From: Companilactobacillus kimchiensis
Lineage (GTDB): Bacteria; Bacillota; Bacilli; Lactobacillales; Lactobacillaceae
Assembly (NCBI RefSeq): GCF_001438805.1
Contig: NZ_JQCF01000029.1
Coordinates: 1 to 35,425, forward strand
Direction: 5' to 3'
Length of the DNA: 35,425 nt
The notes beneath the pieces are model-generated. The model ran no database searches, had not been told where the DNA came from, and was given only the letters and a program-made list of their open reading frames with translations. Made by a program: the position numbers and the translations under genes. Positions within the stretch are counted from its first letter, which is position 1. Each line of letters opens with the position of its first letter. Of this stretch, positions 16,276 to 26,484 are shown one piece after another.

Positions 16276-17388
16276 ATGTTACCATCAATTCATCGCCCAG
16301 CCTATGTTGAAGTGGACTTGACGAAATTAAAGAAAAATCTCCAAAACGAATTAAATGCTGTACCAGAGGGGACTAAGGTTTTTGCGGTAGTTAAAGCTAA
16401 TGCCTATGGTCACGGTCTGGTTAAGGTTGCTAAATCTGAAATCGAATTTGGAGCAGCTGGTCTTTGTGTTGCTACTTTGGATGAAGGCCTTGAGATTCGT
16501 AATAGCGGCGTACAAGCTCCCATTTTAGTTTTGGGTATAGTTCCTGTAGAATACGCTAAAGTGGCTGCACGTGCTAATATTTCGCTAACTGTGGGTAGTT
16601 TAGATTGGTTGAAGCTTGCTGTACAACTTCGAACGACTAATTTGAAAGTACATTTGGGAATTGATAGTGGCATGGGTCGCATCGGTTTTCAAAAGAAAGC
16701 TGATTTAATTGAAGCTTGCAACTTTTTAAATGAGCACAAAGATGCCTTTATTCCTGAAGGATTGTTTACGCACTTCGCTACCGCCGATAATCCCGATGAA
16801 AATTATTTTGAAAAACAGGTTCAACGTTTCAAAGAAATGAAGAGTGATCTACCAACTAAATTTACCTATGTTCACTGCGCTAACTCAGCCACAGCACTTT
16901 GGCATCAAGATTTGGCTATCAATATGGTTAGATATGGTATCGCCTTGTATGGTTTGAATCCATCACAGACTGATATTACTAACTTACCTTATAAGTTGGA
17001 ACCAGCTTTGAGCCTTTATTCAGAACTTGTTTTTGTTAAACAAGTAAAGGCTGGAGAAAGTATCGGTTATGGTGCTACTTATACCAGTGAGAAGGATGAA
17101 TGGATTGGAACTGTGCCCATTGGTTATGCTGATGGCTGGTTAAGAAGAATGCAAGGCTGCGATGTTTTGGTTAATGGTCAACGTTGTCAAAGTGTTGGAC
17201 GTGTCTGCATGGATCAATTCATGATTCGTTTGCCGGAAGAATTGCCAGTTGGGACTAAAGTTACTTTGATTGGTAAAGATGGTGCTGATGAAATTACAGC
17301 AACTGATGCTGCTAAGTATGCGGGAACAATTAATTATGAAATTTTATGTTGTTTGAATGAAAGATTGCCTCGAGTTTACAAAGATTAA
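16276..17388 (+). CDS. alr: alanine racemase
   Basis: PLP enzyme that makes D-alanine for peptidoglycan and teichoic acids. The 370 residues have the fold-type III barrel with the PLP lysine Lys40 in VVKANAYGHG, and the second catalytic base Tyr in GYGATYTS (about residue 258). HFATAD and the C-terminal RVCMDQFMIRL are also typical. GGAGG in the end of acpS serves as its ribosome site. In Bacillus and many LAB a mazEF-type toxin pair follows alr; here a terminator follows and no such pair is seen. Confidence 0.97.
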   Translation: MLPSIHRPAYVEVDLTKLKKNLQNELNAVPEGTKVFAVVKANAYGHGLVKVAKSEIEFGAAGLCVATLDEGLEIRNSGVQAPILVLGIVPVEYAKVAARANISLTVGSLDWLKLAVQLRTTNLKVHLGIDSGMGRIGFQKKADLIEACNFLNEHKDAFIPEGLFTHFATADNPDENYFEKQVQRFKEMKSDLPTKFTYVHCANSATALWHQDLAINMVRYGIALYGLNPSQTDITNLPYKLEPALSLYSELVFVKQVKAGESIGYGATYTSEKDEWIGTVPIGYADGWLRRMQGCDVLVNGQRCQSVGRVCMDQFMIRLPEELPVGTKVTLIGKDGADEITATDAAKYAGTINYEILCCLNERLPRVYKD

Positions 17389-17401
17389 ATGAAAAAATAG
17401 C

Positions 17402-17441
17402 AAAAGAGGATCACCTTGAAAATTTAGGGTGATCCTCTTTT
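17402..17441 (+). terminator. alr terminator
   Basis: A perfect 14-bp stem (17402-17415 with 17428-17441) with a 12-nt loop and T-rich 3' arm, 13 nt after the alr stop. Confidence 0.9.
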
Positions 17442-17727
17442 CGTTTGAACTGCCTATAAAGTCCTATAATCTATTTAATACAGCGTTTAAACGTGATTTA
17501 TGTTCTAAATGGGAAGTTACTGGACAAATATTTTAAAAGGGTTAGAACGACAATTTTTACTCCAGGACTAAAGAGGATTTTAATTGTTTTGTTGCTTAAA
17601 AATAATTTCTCGTTGATTGATTTTACATAAAAGTTTCAATTCTTTTTAATTGCCTATGCCTTGATGATGGTAGTATTCTCAGGGTGGATTAAAGGTTAAT
17701 TAATTCAATAGAAAAGAAGTGTTTGTC
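17442..17727. other. gene-free stretch between alr and the small ORF
   Basis: No coding frame is convincing. It holds a 10-bp palindrome CGTTTAAACG (17484-17493) and a wide inverted repeat GTTCTAA/TTAGAAC (17502-17508, 17542-17548) that might fold in RNA. A clear promoter for the following small ORF is not seen; TAGTAT near 17670 is a weak -10 candidate. Confidence 0.4.
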
Positions 17728-17931
17728 ATGTTAATGGAACAGTGGCAAAGATTTATGAGGGATAGCGATTATAAGAAGTATCAAATGAATTTGGACCGTA
17801 ATAAACCATATTTGAATACTTTCCAACGTAATTTAATGGAGAAATACCAATTACATTACTTTAGGGAACATCCGATTGAGGATGAGATCAATCGCCAACC
17901 AGTAAAATTGATTTTTAAAATAACAAAATAA
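17728..17931 (+). CDS. small charged protein of unknown function
   Basis: A 67-residue, charged protein (MLMEQWQRFMRDSDYKKYQ...) with many Lys, Arg, Asp and aromatic residues and no membrane segment or signal peptide; it is probably helical and cytosolic. I do not recognise a family. GAAAAGAAG lies 8 nt before the ATG at 17728; an in-frame ATG two codons on and a GTG at 17719 are alternatives. It stands alone between two terminators, which speaks for a real single-gene transcript. Confidence 0.6.
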   Translation: MLMEQWQRFMRDSDYKKYQMNLDRNKPYLNTFQRNLMEKYQLHYFREHPIEDEINRQPVKLIFKITK

Positions 17932-17967
17932 AAAATCCCCATCAGCGATCAACTGATAGGGATTTTT
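17931..17967 (+). terminator. terminator of the small ORF
   Basis: The stem AAAAATCCC-C-ATCAG (17931-17945) pairs with CTGAT-A-GGGATTTTT (17953-17967) with one mismatch and a 7-nt loop. It begins at the last base of the stop codon. Confidence 0.85.
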
Positions 17968-18041
17968 GGTTTTGTTTTAGAAACGGTTTTGCTTTAGAAA
18001 CTTATGTATCTGAATCTAGGTTCGGTTTTGTTTTTAGAAAC
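17968..18041. repeat. 17-bp direct repeats
   Basis: GGTTTTGTTTTAGAAAC (17968-17984) is followed at once by a second copy with one change (17985-18001); a third copy with an extra T is at 18024-18041, after 22 nt. Each unit ends in GTTTTAGAAAC, an imperfect dyad. They lie between the small ORF and the 3' end of the CBS gene. Confidence 0.8.
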
Positions 18042-18155
18042 GTGTAGTTCTTTGAACTCATGTGACAAAAAACTTTTCCGGTTAAGACAATTTCCCAAAT
18101 TACCTGCTGCGTAGATAGTTCAAGAAATTATCTTGATCCTCGAAATTTAAATGTC

Positions 18156-18818
18156 TTACAATGTGTTCTTATCTAGAATTTTACCAGACTTTAAGTCATC
18201 TATCTCAGAAACAATGAAACTCTTCTTTTCCAAACGTTTGATAATTTCTTTCAAAGTATCGATATCTGTTCCAGAAGGTAGGGTGAATAGCGTTCTACGA
18301 ACGACTTCGTTAGATTTTGCATCCAAAGTCATACAAGCGGCAACGGAAACATATTTAGCGAAAATTTTTGACATTTTTTCTAAATCACCACGATCACCAG
18401 AAGAACTAACGGTTAATACGTAACTACTAATATCCAAATTCCAAGCATCTGACAACATGCTCAATAGTCTAGCATGAGTCAAAATACCATAAAAGAGGTT
18501 ATTTTCATCAAGTACGGCGATGTAAGGTAAATCTTTGATATTGAAGAAAACTTTGAAGAAAGGTGAATCAACACTAATTGTCTTAGTGGCATTTTTCATC
18601 AAAGTTGTGACAGGAAGAGACATGTCGCCACCACGTGACTTGTGACGGTAGATATGCATCTTATAGATGTTACCCCTAAATATCTGTCCGCTTTCGTCCA
18701 AAATTGGTACACAACGATAGCCTGAATCTTCAAGGACTTTCAAAGCTTCTTCGAGCGTAACAGTTTCTTTAACTGTTGTGAGCTTTTCCTTTTTTAGTAC
18801 AAGTGATTTAACTAACAT
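18156..18818 (-). CDS. CBS-pair protein with C-terminal ACT-like domain (CbpA-like, possible c-di-AMP receptor)
   Basis: A 220-residue cytosolic protein. Residues about 15-60 and 75-130 form two CBS motifs (SGYRCVPILDESG...; LPYIAVLDENNLFYGILT), and about 138-205 looks like an ACT-type fold (YVLTVSSSGDRGDLEKMSKI). This CBS-CBS-ACT order is that of Listeria CbpA, which binds cyclic di-AMP; binding here is inference. The ribosome site is weak (GGATGTG). It follows ldh on the same strand but a strong terminator lies between them. Confidence 0.7.
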   Translation of the reverse strand: MLVKSLVLKKEKLTTVKETVTLEEALKVLEDSGYRCVPILDESGQIFRGNIYKMHIYRHKSRGGDMSLPVTTLMKNATKTISVDSPFFKVFFNIKDLPYIAVLDENNLFYGILTHARLLSMLSDAWNLDISSYVLTVSSSGDRGDLEKMSKIFAKYVSVAACMTLDAKSNEVVRRTLFTLPSGTDIDTLKEIIKRLEKKSFIVSEIDDLKSGKILDKNTL

Positions 18819-18882
18819 ATATATTCACATCCAATCAACTAGAATTGAACTAATAATACAGTAATTCCGAGCAAAAAAAAAG

Positions 18883-18915
18883 CTGAAACAAATTATTCAT
18901 TTGTTTCAGTCTTTT
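18883..18915 (-). terminator. ldh terminator
   Basis: An 11-bp perfect stem (18883-18893 with 18899-18909) with a 5-nt loop. On the minus strand the 3' arm is followed by CTTTTTTTTT, 26 nt after the ldh stop. T-runs on both sides make it bidirectional. Confidence 0.9.
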
Positions 18916-18934
18916 TTAAGCATGATATTTCGGA

Positions 18935-19927
<993 letters not shown>

Positions 19928-19960
19928 TCATCCCTTCGAAAATAATATGTTCCGTGGTTC

Positions 19961-19990
19961 ATTATACAAATAATTAAGGTAAATAAACAA
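19961..19990 (-). promoter_or_regulatory. ldh promoter
   Basis: On the minus strand TTGTTT (19990-19985), an 18-nt spacer and a perfect TATAAT (19966-19961) lie about 43 nt before the ldh start. Confidence 0.65.
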
Positions 19991-20007
19991 GTTGATTGTG
20001 AAAAAAG

Positions 20008-20038
20008 TGAAAATTTAGTGTTTTCAAAATGATATAAT
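20008..20038 (+). promoter_or_regulatory. pth extended -10 promoter and adjoining palindrome
   Basis: TGATATAAT (20030-20038) is an extended -10 element 24 nt before pth; no good -35 is seen. Directly upstream is the inverted repeat TGAAAA-7-TTTTCA (20008-20026), which may bind a regulator or be a chance AT-rich dyad. Confidence 0.45.
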
Positions 20039-20062
20039 GTAAATTCGAAATGAGGTATTGAT

Positions 20063-20620
20063 ATGAAACTAATTGTTGGCTTAGGAAATCCAGGTAAAAA
20101 ATACGATCGAACAAAGCATAATATGGGCTTTATGACCATCGATAAATTGATGGATGAATATGGTCAAACACAAATGAAAAAGGACTTTGAGGCCGAATAC
20201 TGTAAGTTTATGGTTGATGGCGAAACAGTCTTCTTAGTTAAACCTTTAACATTCATGAATGAGTCAGGTCGGGCTGTTAATTTTTTGATGGGTTATTTCC
20301 AAATTCAACCGGATGAATTGTTAGTCGTTCAGGATGATTTAGACATGGCTATCGGTAAAGTTAGATTGCGAACAAAGGGTTCTGCTGGTGGTCATAATGG
20401 GATAAAGAGTATAATTTCATGTATAGGTACAAAAGATTTTAGTCGTATTAAAATAGGGATTCAACATCCTGCTAAACAATCAGTTGTAAACTGGGTTTTG
20501 ACCCCATTTACCAAAGATCAAGAACCAGTCGCTTTGTCAGGAATTGATCAAGCAGTTGAGATGGTCAAAGATTGGGTCAGCGGCACGTCAGCTGATCAAC
20601 TAATGAATAAATATAATTAA
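20063..20620 (+). CDS. pth: peptidyl-tRNA hydrolase
   Basis: Cleaves peptidyl-tRNAs released from stalled ribosomes. The 185 residues match the family: GLGNPG (6-11), catalytic His19 in TKHNMGF, KPLTFMNESG, the Asp pair in VVQDDLD and GSAGGHNGIKSI. GAGG lies before the ATG. It starts a plus-strand run with mfd 21 bp downstream, as in Bacillus (pth-mfd). Confidence 0.97.
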   Translation: MKLIVGLGNPGKKYDRTKHNMGFMTIDKLMDEYGQTQMKKDFEAEYCKFMVDGETVFLVKPLTFMNESGRAVNFLMGYFQIQPDELLVVQDDLDMAIGKVRLRTKGSAGGHNGIKSIISCIGTKDFSRIKIGIQHPAKQSVVNWVLTPFTKDQEPVALSGIDQAVEMVKDWVSGTSADQLMNKYN

Positions 20621-20641
20621 CAAGTCCAGAGGGGGCAGAAA

Positions 20642-23600
20642 GTGAACTTAATAAATTTCATTACGAATAAGCTCGACCTTGGGGAATTTATTAATCAAGT
20701 TAAGCCAGCTACAAAGAATGTACTAACTGGTTTAACGGGATCGACTATTTCCCTTTTTGCATTGGAAACTTTAAGAAAAACAGATAAGAAAATTTTGATC
20801 GTGGAAAATACCAATTTCCACGCTAACAAGTTGTATGATGATTTGAATTTATTAGATAGTGATGCGGTGCATATTTTTCCAGTTGAAGAATCCATTTCAA
20901 CAGAGCTTGCTACTAGTTCACCAGATGAATTGAGTCAACGCTTAGATTCTTTAAGCTTTTTAGCCAGTGATAAGCCAGGAATTGTAGTTACGTCAGTTTC
21001 GGGATTGGAATATGAATTATCGGCGAAGGCATTATTTAAGGAAGCTCAATTACAGATTAAGACAAATGAAGAATACGATTTAGAAATTCTCAATCAAGAA
21101 TTTGTACAAATGGGTTATGTCAAAGATAAATTAGTTGCTAAACCAGGAGATTTTGCAATTCGTGGGGATATTGTCGATATTTATCCACTCAATGTGGATA
21201 ACCCAGTTCGAATTGATTTTTTTGGTAATCAAGTTGAAAAAATTAAATTTTTTGATACTGAAACACAACGTAGTATGGAGCAACTAAAAGCCATCGATAT
21301 TTTACCGGCTAAGGATCGAGTGATAACTGATGCGCAAGTAGCTTCGGGATTAAAGAAGTTACAAAAGAGTTATCAACGTCAACTAGAAGCTGCCGATAAA
21401 GATACCAAAGAAAATTTGGAAGTGGCTTTTGGTCAAACCATTGAGGAATTATCAGAAGGAATGCGTCCTGAAAATATCGGTCGGATTGCGGATTATATTT
21501 TTGAACAACCAAGTAGCTTGTTAGATTATCTGGCTACTGATGATGTAGTTATTTTTAATGAATATAATCGTTTGATTGAACAGTCTAATGACGGTCAAGC
21601 TGAAAACCAATCATGGTTAGCTAGCCAATTGGAATTTGGTAAGGCATTGCCAGAACAAAAGATTAGACAAAATTTTGTAGAAATTGTAAAAACTGATACT
21701 CATGCGCAGGTTTATCTCTCAGCATTCCAACAAAGTATGGGCCATATGCGTTTGGACCAGTTACAAAATGTTTCAGTCAGATCAATGCAACAGTTCTTCA
21801 GTCAAATGCCACTTTTGAAATCAGAAGTAGAACGTTGGCAAAAGCAAGAATATACTGTGATTTTAGCAGTCAATAATGATAAACGAATTAATGCAATCAA
21901 TAACACTTTGATCGATTTTGGGATCAAGGCGACTTTAACCACCAGTGATAAAGTAATTGCTGATCAAACGCAATTGATGAACGCTAGTTTGAGTTCTGGT
22001 TTTGAAATGCCAGAGGAAAAGTTGGCTGTAATTACAGAAAAAGAACTTTTTAATCGTCAACTTAAGAAACGCCGACACCAAACTTTAGCAAATGCAGAAC
22101 GATTGAAGAGTTATAACGAATTAAAACCCGGTGATTATGTGGTCCATGTCAATCATGGTATCGGTAAATTTATCGGGATGCAGACCATGGAAGTTGATGG
22201 TAAGCATCAAGATTATATAACAATCGAATATCGTGACGATGGGCGATTGTTTATTCCCGTTACACAGTTGGACATGGTACAAAAGTATGTTTCAGCTGAG
22301 GGTAAATCACCTAGGACTAATAAACTTGGTGGTAATGAATGGCAAAAAACGAAACGTAAAGTTCAATCAAATATTGAGGATATTGCTGATGATTTGATTG
22401 ATCTCTATGCTAAACGTGAAGCTGAAAAGGGTTATCCATTCCCTAAAGATGACTCTATGCAAACAGATTTTGACAATGCTTTCCCTTATCCAGAAACGCC
22501 AGATCAATTGCGTTCTGTTGATGAAATTAAACGCGATATGGAAAAACCTCACCCAATGGATCGTTTGTTGGTTGGGGATGTTGGTTTTGGTAAGACTGAA
22601 GTGGCTTTAAGAGCAGCCTTTAAGGCCGTTGAAGCTGGTAAGCAAGTAGTCTTTTTAGCACCAACGACCTTATTAGTTCAACAACATTACGAAACAATGA
22701 AAGATCGATTTGATGGTTTCCCAGTAAATATTGGGGTATTATCACGATTCCAAACTAGAAAACATAGTAAAGAAACAATTGAACAGTTGGAAGACGGATC
22801 AATTGATATTGTTGTGGGAACACATCGCTTGTTATCAAAGGACGTGAAATTTAACGATATCGGTTTATTGATCATCGATGAGGAACAACGTTTTGGTGTT
22901 AAACATAAGGAAAAAATTAAGCAATTGAAAGCCAATGTGGATGTTTTAACTTTGACAGCAACACCAATTCCCAGAACTTTGAATATGTCGATGTTAGGAG
23001 TCCGTGATCTATCATTGATTGAAACGGCGCCAAGTAATCGTTATCCGGTTCAGACTTATGTTATGGAACAAAATTATGAGGTTATTGCTGGTGCCATTAA
23101 ACGAGAAATGGCTCGTGGTGGCCAAGTCTTTTATCTTCACAATCGTGTGGAAGATATGGATCAGGTGGCAGATCAATTACAAGCTTTGGTTCCAAATGCA
23201 CGAATTGCCACAGCTCACGGACGAATGAATGAAACCCAAATGGAAGGAGTTATTTCCGACTATTTGGCAGGTGAGTATGATGTTTTAGTCACTACGACAA
23301 TCATTGAAACTGGGGTTGATATGCCTAATACCAATACCCTGATCGTAGAAAATGCTGATCGTTATGGTTTGTCACAGCTCTATCAAATTAGAGGTCGAGT
23401 TGGTCGTTCCAATCGAGTGGCCTATGCTTATCTAATGTATCGGCCCAACAAGGTTTTGACTGAAGTCGGCGAGCAACGTCTGGAAGCCATTAAGAACTTT
23501 ACTGAATTAGGTTCTGGTTTCAAAATTGCTATGCGTGACTTGTCAATTCGAGGCGCCGGAAATCTTTTAGGGAAGCAACAACATGGTTTCATTGATTCAG

Positions 23601-24163
23601 TTGGTTTTGATCTCTATACCCAAATGCTAAATGATGCCGTTGCTAAAAAACGTGGTCATACTAAGGCTGAAAAGACTAATGCGGAAGTTAATTTGGCTTT
23701 GGAAGCATATTTACCAGCAGATTATATTACCGATCAACGTCAAAAGGTTGAATTATATAAACGGATCAGACAGATCGATTCGTTAGAAAATTATCAAGAA
23801 GTTCGGTCAGAATTACTAGATCGTTTCGGTGATTATCCACAAGAAGTAGCCAACTTATTAGATATTAGTTTGTTGAAAAACTCGTTTGATGAATCATTAG
23901 TCAAGAGTGTCGTGATGCGAAATGGTATGATAAATATCAAGTTTTCGAAGAAGGCCAGTGATTATCTAACTGGGGATCTAGTCTTTAAATTTTTGGGCAA
24001 TACTATTATGAAGGCCAAGGTTCATGATAAGAACGGTGAATTTACGATTACCTTAGATTCAGGTAGTGTTAAAAAAGATGAATGGTTTGATCAACTCAAG
24101 ACCTTTGCTGAAAAGATGGCGGTTGGATTTGATAATTTGAAGAAAGAAAAAATTAAAAACTAA
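20642..24163 (+). CDS. mfd: transcription-repair coupling factor Mfd
   Basis: Removes stalled RNA polymerase and recruits UvrA to the lesion. The 1173 residues contain the UvrB-like N-terminal part, the CarD-type polymerase-interacting domain from about 497 (GDYVVHVNHGIGKF), the helicase with GDVGFGKTE (Lys651), DEEQ (746-749), TATPIPRTL and QIRGRVGRS, and the C-terminal TRCF domain. Start GTG at 20642 with AGAGGGGG 8 nt upstream. The next gene begins one base after its stop. Confidence 0.97.
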   Translation: MNLINFITNKLDLGEFINQVKPATKNVLTGLTGSTISLFALETLRKTDKKILIVENTNFHANKLYDDLNLLDSDAVHIFPVEESISTELATSSPDELSQRLDSLSFLASDKPGIVVTSVSGLEYELSAKALFKEAQLQIKTNEEYDLEILNQEFVQMGYVKDKLVAKPGDFAIRGDIVDIYPLNVDNPVRIDFFGNQVEKIKFFDTETQRSMEQLKAIDILPAKDRVITDAQVASGLKKLQKSYQRQLEAADKDTKENLEVAFGQTIEELSEGMRPENIGRIADYIFEQPSSLLDYLATDDVVIFNEYNRLIEQSNDGQAENQSWLASQLEFGKALPEQKIRQNFVEIVKTDTHAQVYLSAFQQSMGHMRLDQLQNVSVRSMQQFFSQMPLLKSEVERWQKQEYTVILAVNNDKRINAINNTLIDFGIKATLTTSDKVIADQTQLMNASLSSGFEMPEEKLAVITEKELFNRQLKKRRHQTLANAERLKSYNELKPGDYVVHVNHGIGKFIGMQTMEVDGKHQDYITIEYRDDGRLFIPVTQLDMVQKYVSAEGKSPRTNKLGGNEWQKTKRKVQSNIEDIADDLIDLYAKREAEKGYPFPKDDSMQTDFDNAFPYPETPDQLRSVDEIKRDMEKPHPMDRLLVGDVGFGKTEVALRAAFKAVEAGKQVVFLAPTTLLVQQHYETMKDRFDGFPVNIGVLSRFQTRKHSKETIEQLEDGSIDIVVGTHRLLSKDVKFNDIGLLIIDEEQRFGVKHKEKIKQLKANVDVLTLTATPIPRTLNMSMLGVRDLSLIETAPSNRYPVQTYVMEQNYEVIAGAIKREMARGGQVFYLHNRVEDMDQVADQLQALVPNARIATAHGRMNETQMEGVISDYLAGEYDVLVTTTIIETGVDMPNTNTLIVENADRYGLSQLYQIRGRVGRSNRVAYAYLMYRPNKVLTEVGEQRLEAIKNFTELGSGFKIAMRDLSIRGAGNLLGKQQHGFIDSVGFDLYTQMLNDAVAKKRGHTKAEKTNAEVNLALEAYLPADYITDQRQKVELYKRIRQIDSLENYQEVRSELLDRFGDYPQEVANLLDISLLKNSFDESLVKSVVMRNGMINIKFSKKASDYLTGDLVFKFLGNTIMKAKVHDKNGEFTITLDSGSVKKDEWFDQLKTFAEKMAVGFDNLKKEKIKN

Positions 24164-24164
24164 T

Positions 24165-25727
24165 ATGCAAAAAGAAGTGTCACGGGCTATTAAGGGGACT
24201 TGGATTCTGACGATTGCCTCATTGTTCTCGGAACTTTTGAGCGCTATTTATCGGATTCCACTGCAAAATATTGTTGGGGATAGGGGCTATTTTATTTATC
24301 AACAGGTTTATCCTATATATGGTATTTTTTCCGTTTTAGCTTTGTCGGGTTTACCGGTGGTGATATCAAAAACTTTTGCACAGCAAGAAACAATGGCTGC
24401 CAAGCATAATTTATTGAAAAAGACTTTCATAATTTTAATGTTGGGTTGTGTCGTTATTACAGGATTGTTGTGGATGTCATCTAGGTATTTGGCATTTCTA
24501 ATGGGAGATCCTAATCTATATCCAGAAGTTCGTGTTGTTGCCTTGACATTTTTATTGGTTCCATTTGAAGCAACTTTGCGTGGCTATTTTCAAAGTGATC
24601 TGATCATGGAACCAAGTGCAATTTCACAAGTTTCGGAGCAGTTTTTCCGAATTGTCATCATTATTGCGAGTGCGATGATGTTTGGACATGGGTTACTAAA
24701 TGTTTATCAGATGGGAACTCTAGCTAATTCAGGGGCTTTCATTGGTGGGATTTTGGCGGTTGCCATCTTGGTCGTCAGGTTCCTGAAAACTAAACAGGTG
24801 GATAGTATGCCTCAAGCCGATAAAACGATTAACTTGGAACATGGTTTAGCTTTGGAAGTGGTTTTGATCGTGGTTTTCACAGGGATAACGATTTTTTATC
24901 AATTTATTGATTCATTCTCGACCTTGCGGCTATTAATGCATGCTGGAATGGCTTTGGATCAGGCAGAGATTCAAAAAGGTATCTTTGATCGTGGACAACC
25001 ACTTTTACAGTTAGGGATTGTCTTGTCGTTGTCTTTTGTTTCAACTATCATGCCCCAATTAAAAGAAACTAATCGTTTAAAGCAAAATAAAAACACCATC
25101 CAAAAAATGGTGCGGGTTTGTTTATGGCTGTCGGTTGCAGAAACAGCCGGTTTGATCGCATTGATGCCCCAGATCAATACAATGTTGTTCACGGACCCTA
25201 GTGGATCAAAAACGTTGAGTATCTATATGCTGTCGATTTTGATCGTATCATTTATTAACTTATTAGTAGCTGTGACTAGTGGAGATGATGAAAAGAATCT
25301 TCATAAGTTGATCTTATTCGGAATGTCGTTGGTTACTAAGATCGCCTTGAACGTTATTTTGGTTCCGAAATTTGGAATCGCAGGTTCGGCAATTGCCACA
25401 GTGTTGAGTGAATGTGTCATCTTGTTCGGTATCTTAACGATTTATAATTTCAACCGGGAGTTTTTATCCTTGGATAAGAAATTTATGAAAAACTTGATCA
25501 AAACAGGTTTGATCATGGCAGTAGTCGTCAAAATTGTCGTGAAACTGTTGTCGACTTACCTTTCGATGACTAGAGCTAACAGTGTTTTAATAAATATTAT
25601 AGCCATTCCAATTGGTGCGTATATTTATTTAAAACTATCTAAACGTTGGCATATGCTAACCAAAGCAGAGTGGGAAATTTTACCAATGGGGAAATATCTC
25701 ACTAAATTTATGAAAATTGAGGACTAA
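24165..25727 (+). CDS. MurJ/Wzx-like polysaccharide flippase (YabM family)
   Basis: A 520-residue membrane protein with about 14 hydrophobic segments, of the polysaccharide transporter (MOP) superfamily. The N-terminal LSAIYRIPLQNIVGDRGYF and YPIYGIF are typical of the SpoVB/YtgP/YabM group, some members of which flip lipid II. The place after mfd equals Bacillus yabM, with spoVT missing. Its ATG follows the mfd stop by one base and its ribosome site is weak, so it relies on coupling. Whether it moves lipid II or another lipid-linked glycan is not clear from sequence. Confidence 0.85.
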   Translation: MQKEVSRAIKGTWILTIASLFSELLSAIYRIPLQNIVGDRGYFIYQQVYPIYGIFSVLALSGLPVVISKTFAQQETMAAKHNLLKKTFIILMLGCVVITGLLWMSSRYLAFLMGDPNLYPEVRVVALTFLLVPFEATLRGYFQSDLIMEPSAISQVSEQFFRIVIIIASAMMFGHGLLNVYQMGTLANSGAFIGGILAVAILVVRFLKTKQVDSMPQADKTINLEHGLALEVVLIVVFTGITIFYQFIDSFSTLRLLMHAGMALDQAEIQKGIFDRGQPLLQLGIVLSLSFVSTIMPQLKETNRLKQNKNTIQKMVRVCLWLSVAETAGLIALMPQINTMLFTDPSGSKTLSIYMLSILIVSFINLLVAVTSGDDEKNLHKLILFGMSLVTKIALNVILVPKFGIAGSAIATVLSECVILFGILTIYNFNREFLSLDKKFMKNLIKTGLIMAVVVKIVVKLLSTYLSMTRANSVLINIIAIPIGAYIYLKLSKRWHMLTKAEWEILPMGKYLTKFMKIED

Positions 25728-25729
25728 TT

Positions 25730-25969
25730 ATGAGATTAGATAAATTTTTAAAAGTAAGTAGAATTATTAAAAGAAGAACTGTCGCTAAGGAATTTACTGA
25801 CAACGGTCGTGCCTTAGTTAATGACCGTGTTGCCAAATCGTCTAGTGAAGTTACCATAGGCGATGTATTAGAATTACACTTTGGTGAGAAGACCATGAAA
25901 GTTAAAGTTCTTAACATTAAGGAAACAACTAAAAAAACTGATTCAGAAGATATGTACGAAGAAGTCTAA
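25730..25969 (+). CDS. rqcP: S4-domain RNA-binding protein RqcP
   Basis: A 79-residue S4-domain protein (MRLDKFLKVSRIIKRRTVAKE...) equal to Bacillus YabO/RqcP and related to Hsp15. RqcP works with RqcH on stalled large subunits, holding peptidyl-tRNA during Ala-tail synthesis. The S4 helix pair spans about 1-45 and a basic loop follows. GAGGA from the end of the preceding gene serves as ribosome site, with 2 bp between the genes. No rqcH lies in the window. Confidence 0.9.
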   Translation: MRLDKFLKVSRIIKRRTVAKEFTDNGRALVNDRVAKSSSEVTIGDVLELHFGEKTMKVKVLNIKETTKKTDSEDMYEEV

Positions 25970-26009
25970 ATTAAAAATTAGAAATAGATTAAAATTAACA
26001 ATTTTATTA

Positions 26010-26038
26010 TTCAAATAATAGCTTAAACTTGTTATACT
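26010..26038 (+). promoter_or_regulatory. possible divIC promoter
   Basis: TTCAAA (26010-26015), a 17-nt spacer and TATACT (26033-26038), 30 nt before divIC. The -35 box is weak. Confidence 0.4.
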
Positions 26039-26068
26039 CAAGATAATCATTTCTAGGGGAGTAGTGGT

Positions 26069-26461
26069 ATGGAAGTACATAAACTAAATTCTAACGTCTC
26101 CGTATTACAGCCAAAGAAACCTCAATCTAAAAAGCCAGACCCTAATCGCCATATTAAGGTGGTTCATCGGCGTCGTATTTTGATGATTGGAATTATTTTT
26201 GTGATTATTTTGGTTGTTTTTGGTGTTCAAATATTTAATTCACATAGAACGTATACCAATACAATGGAACAGATAGAAATTAGCAATCGGAAGTTGGACA
26301 AGCAAAAATCAACGCAAAAAGATTTAAAACTTGAAGTTAACCAGCTTCATGACACGAATTATTTGGAAAAATATATCCGTGAAAAATATATGTATAGCAA
26401 ACCAGGCGAACAAATTTATAATTTGCCTGATGACGTTAAGACCACTACGATTCAAAAATAG
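26069..26461 (+). CDS. divIC: septum formation initiator DivIC
   Basis: Bitopic division protein that joins FtsL and DivIB at the septum. The 130 residues have a basic cytosolic N-terminus (KKPDPNRHIKVVHRRR), one membrane segment (about 37-56), an extracytoplasmic coiled coil (about 60-95) and the family end KYIREKYMYSKPGEQIY. GGGGAG precedes the ATG. As in Bacillus it is followed by the S1-domain gene yabR; the sporulation genes yabP and yabQ found before it in Bacillus are missing. Confidence 0.93.
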   Translation: MEVHKLNSNVSVLQPKKPQSKKPDPNRHIKVVHRRRILMIGIIFVIILVVFGVQIFNSHRTYTNTMEQIEISNRKLDKQKSTQKDLKLEVNQLHDTNYLEKYIREKYMYSKPGEQIYNLPDDVKTTTIQK

Positions 26462-26484
26462 GGAAAGGAATTATTTTTAATTAG

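Noticed and set aside
17968-18041. CRISPR-like repeat array
   Set aside because: Only three short copies, two of them without a spacer, no leader and no cas genes nearby.
19991-20008. Rex box upstream of ldh
   Set aside because: Only the left half TTGTGAA is present; the right half does not fit.
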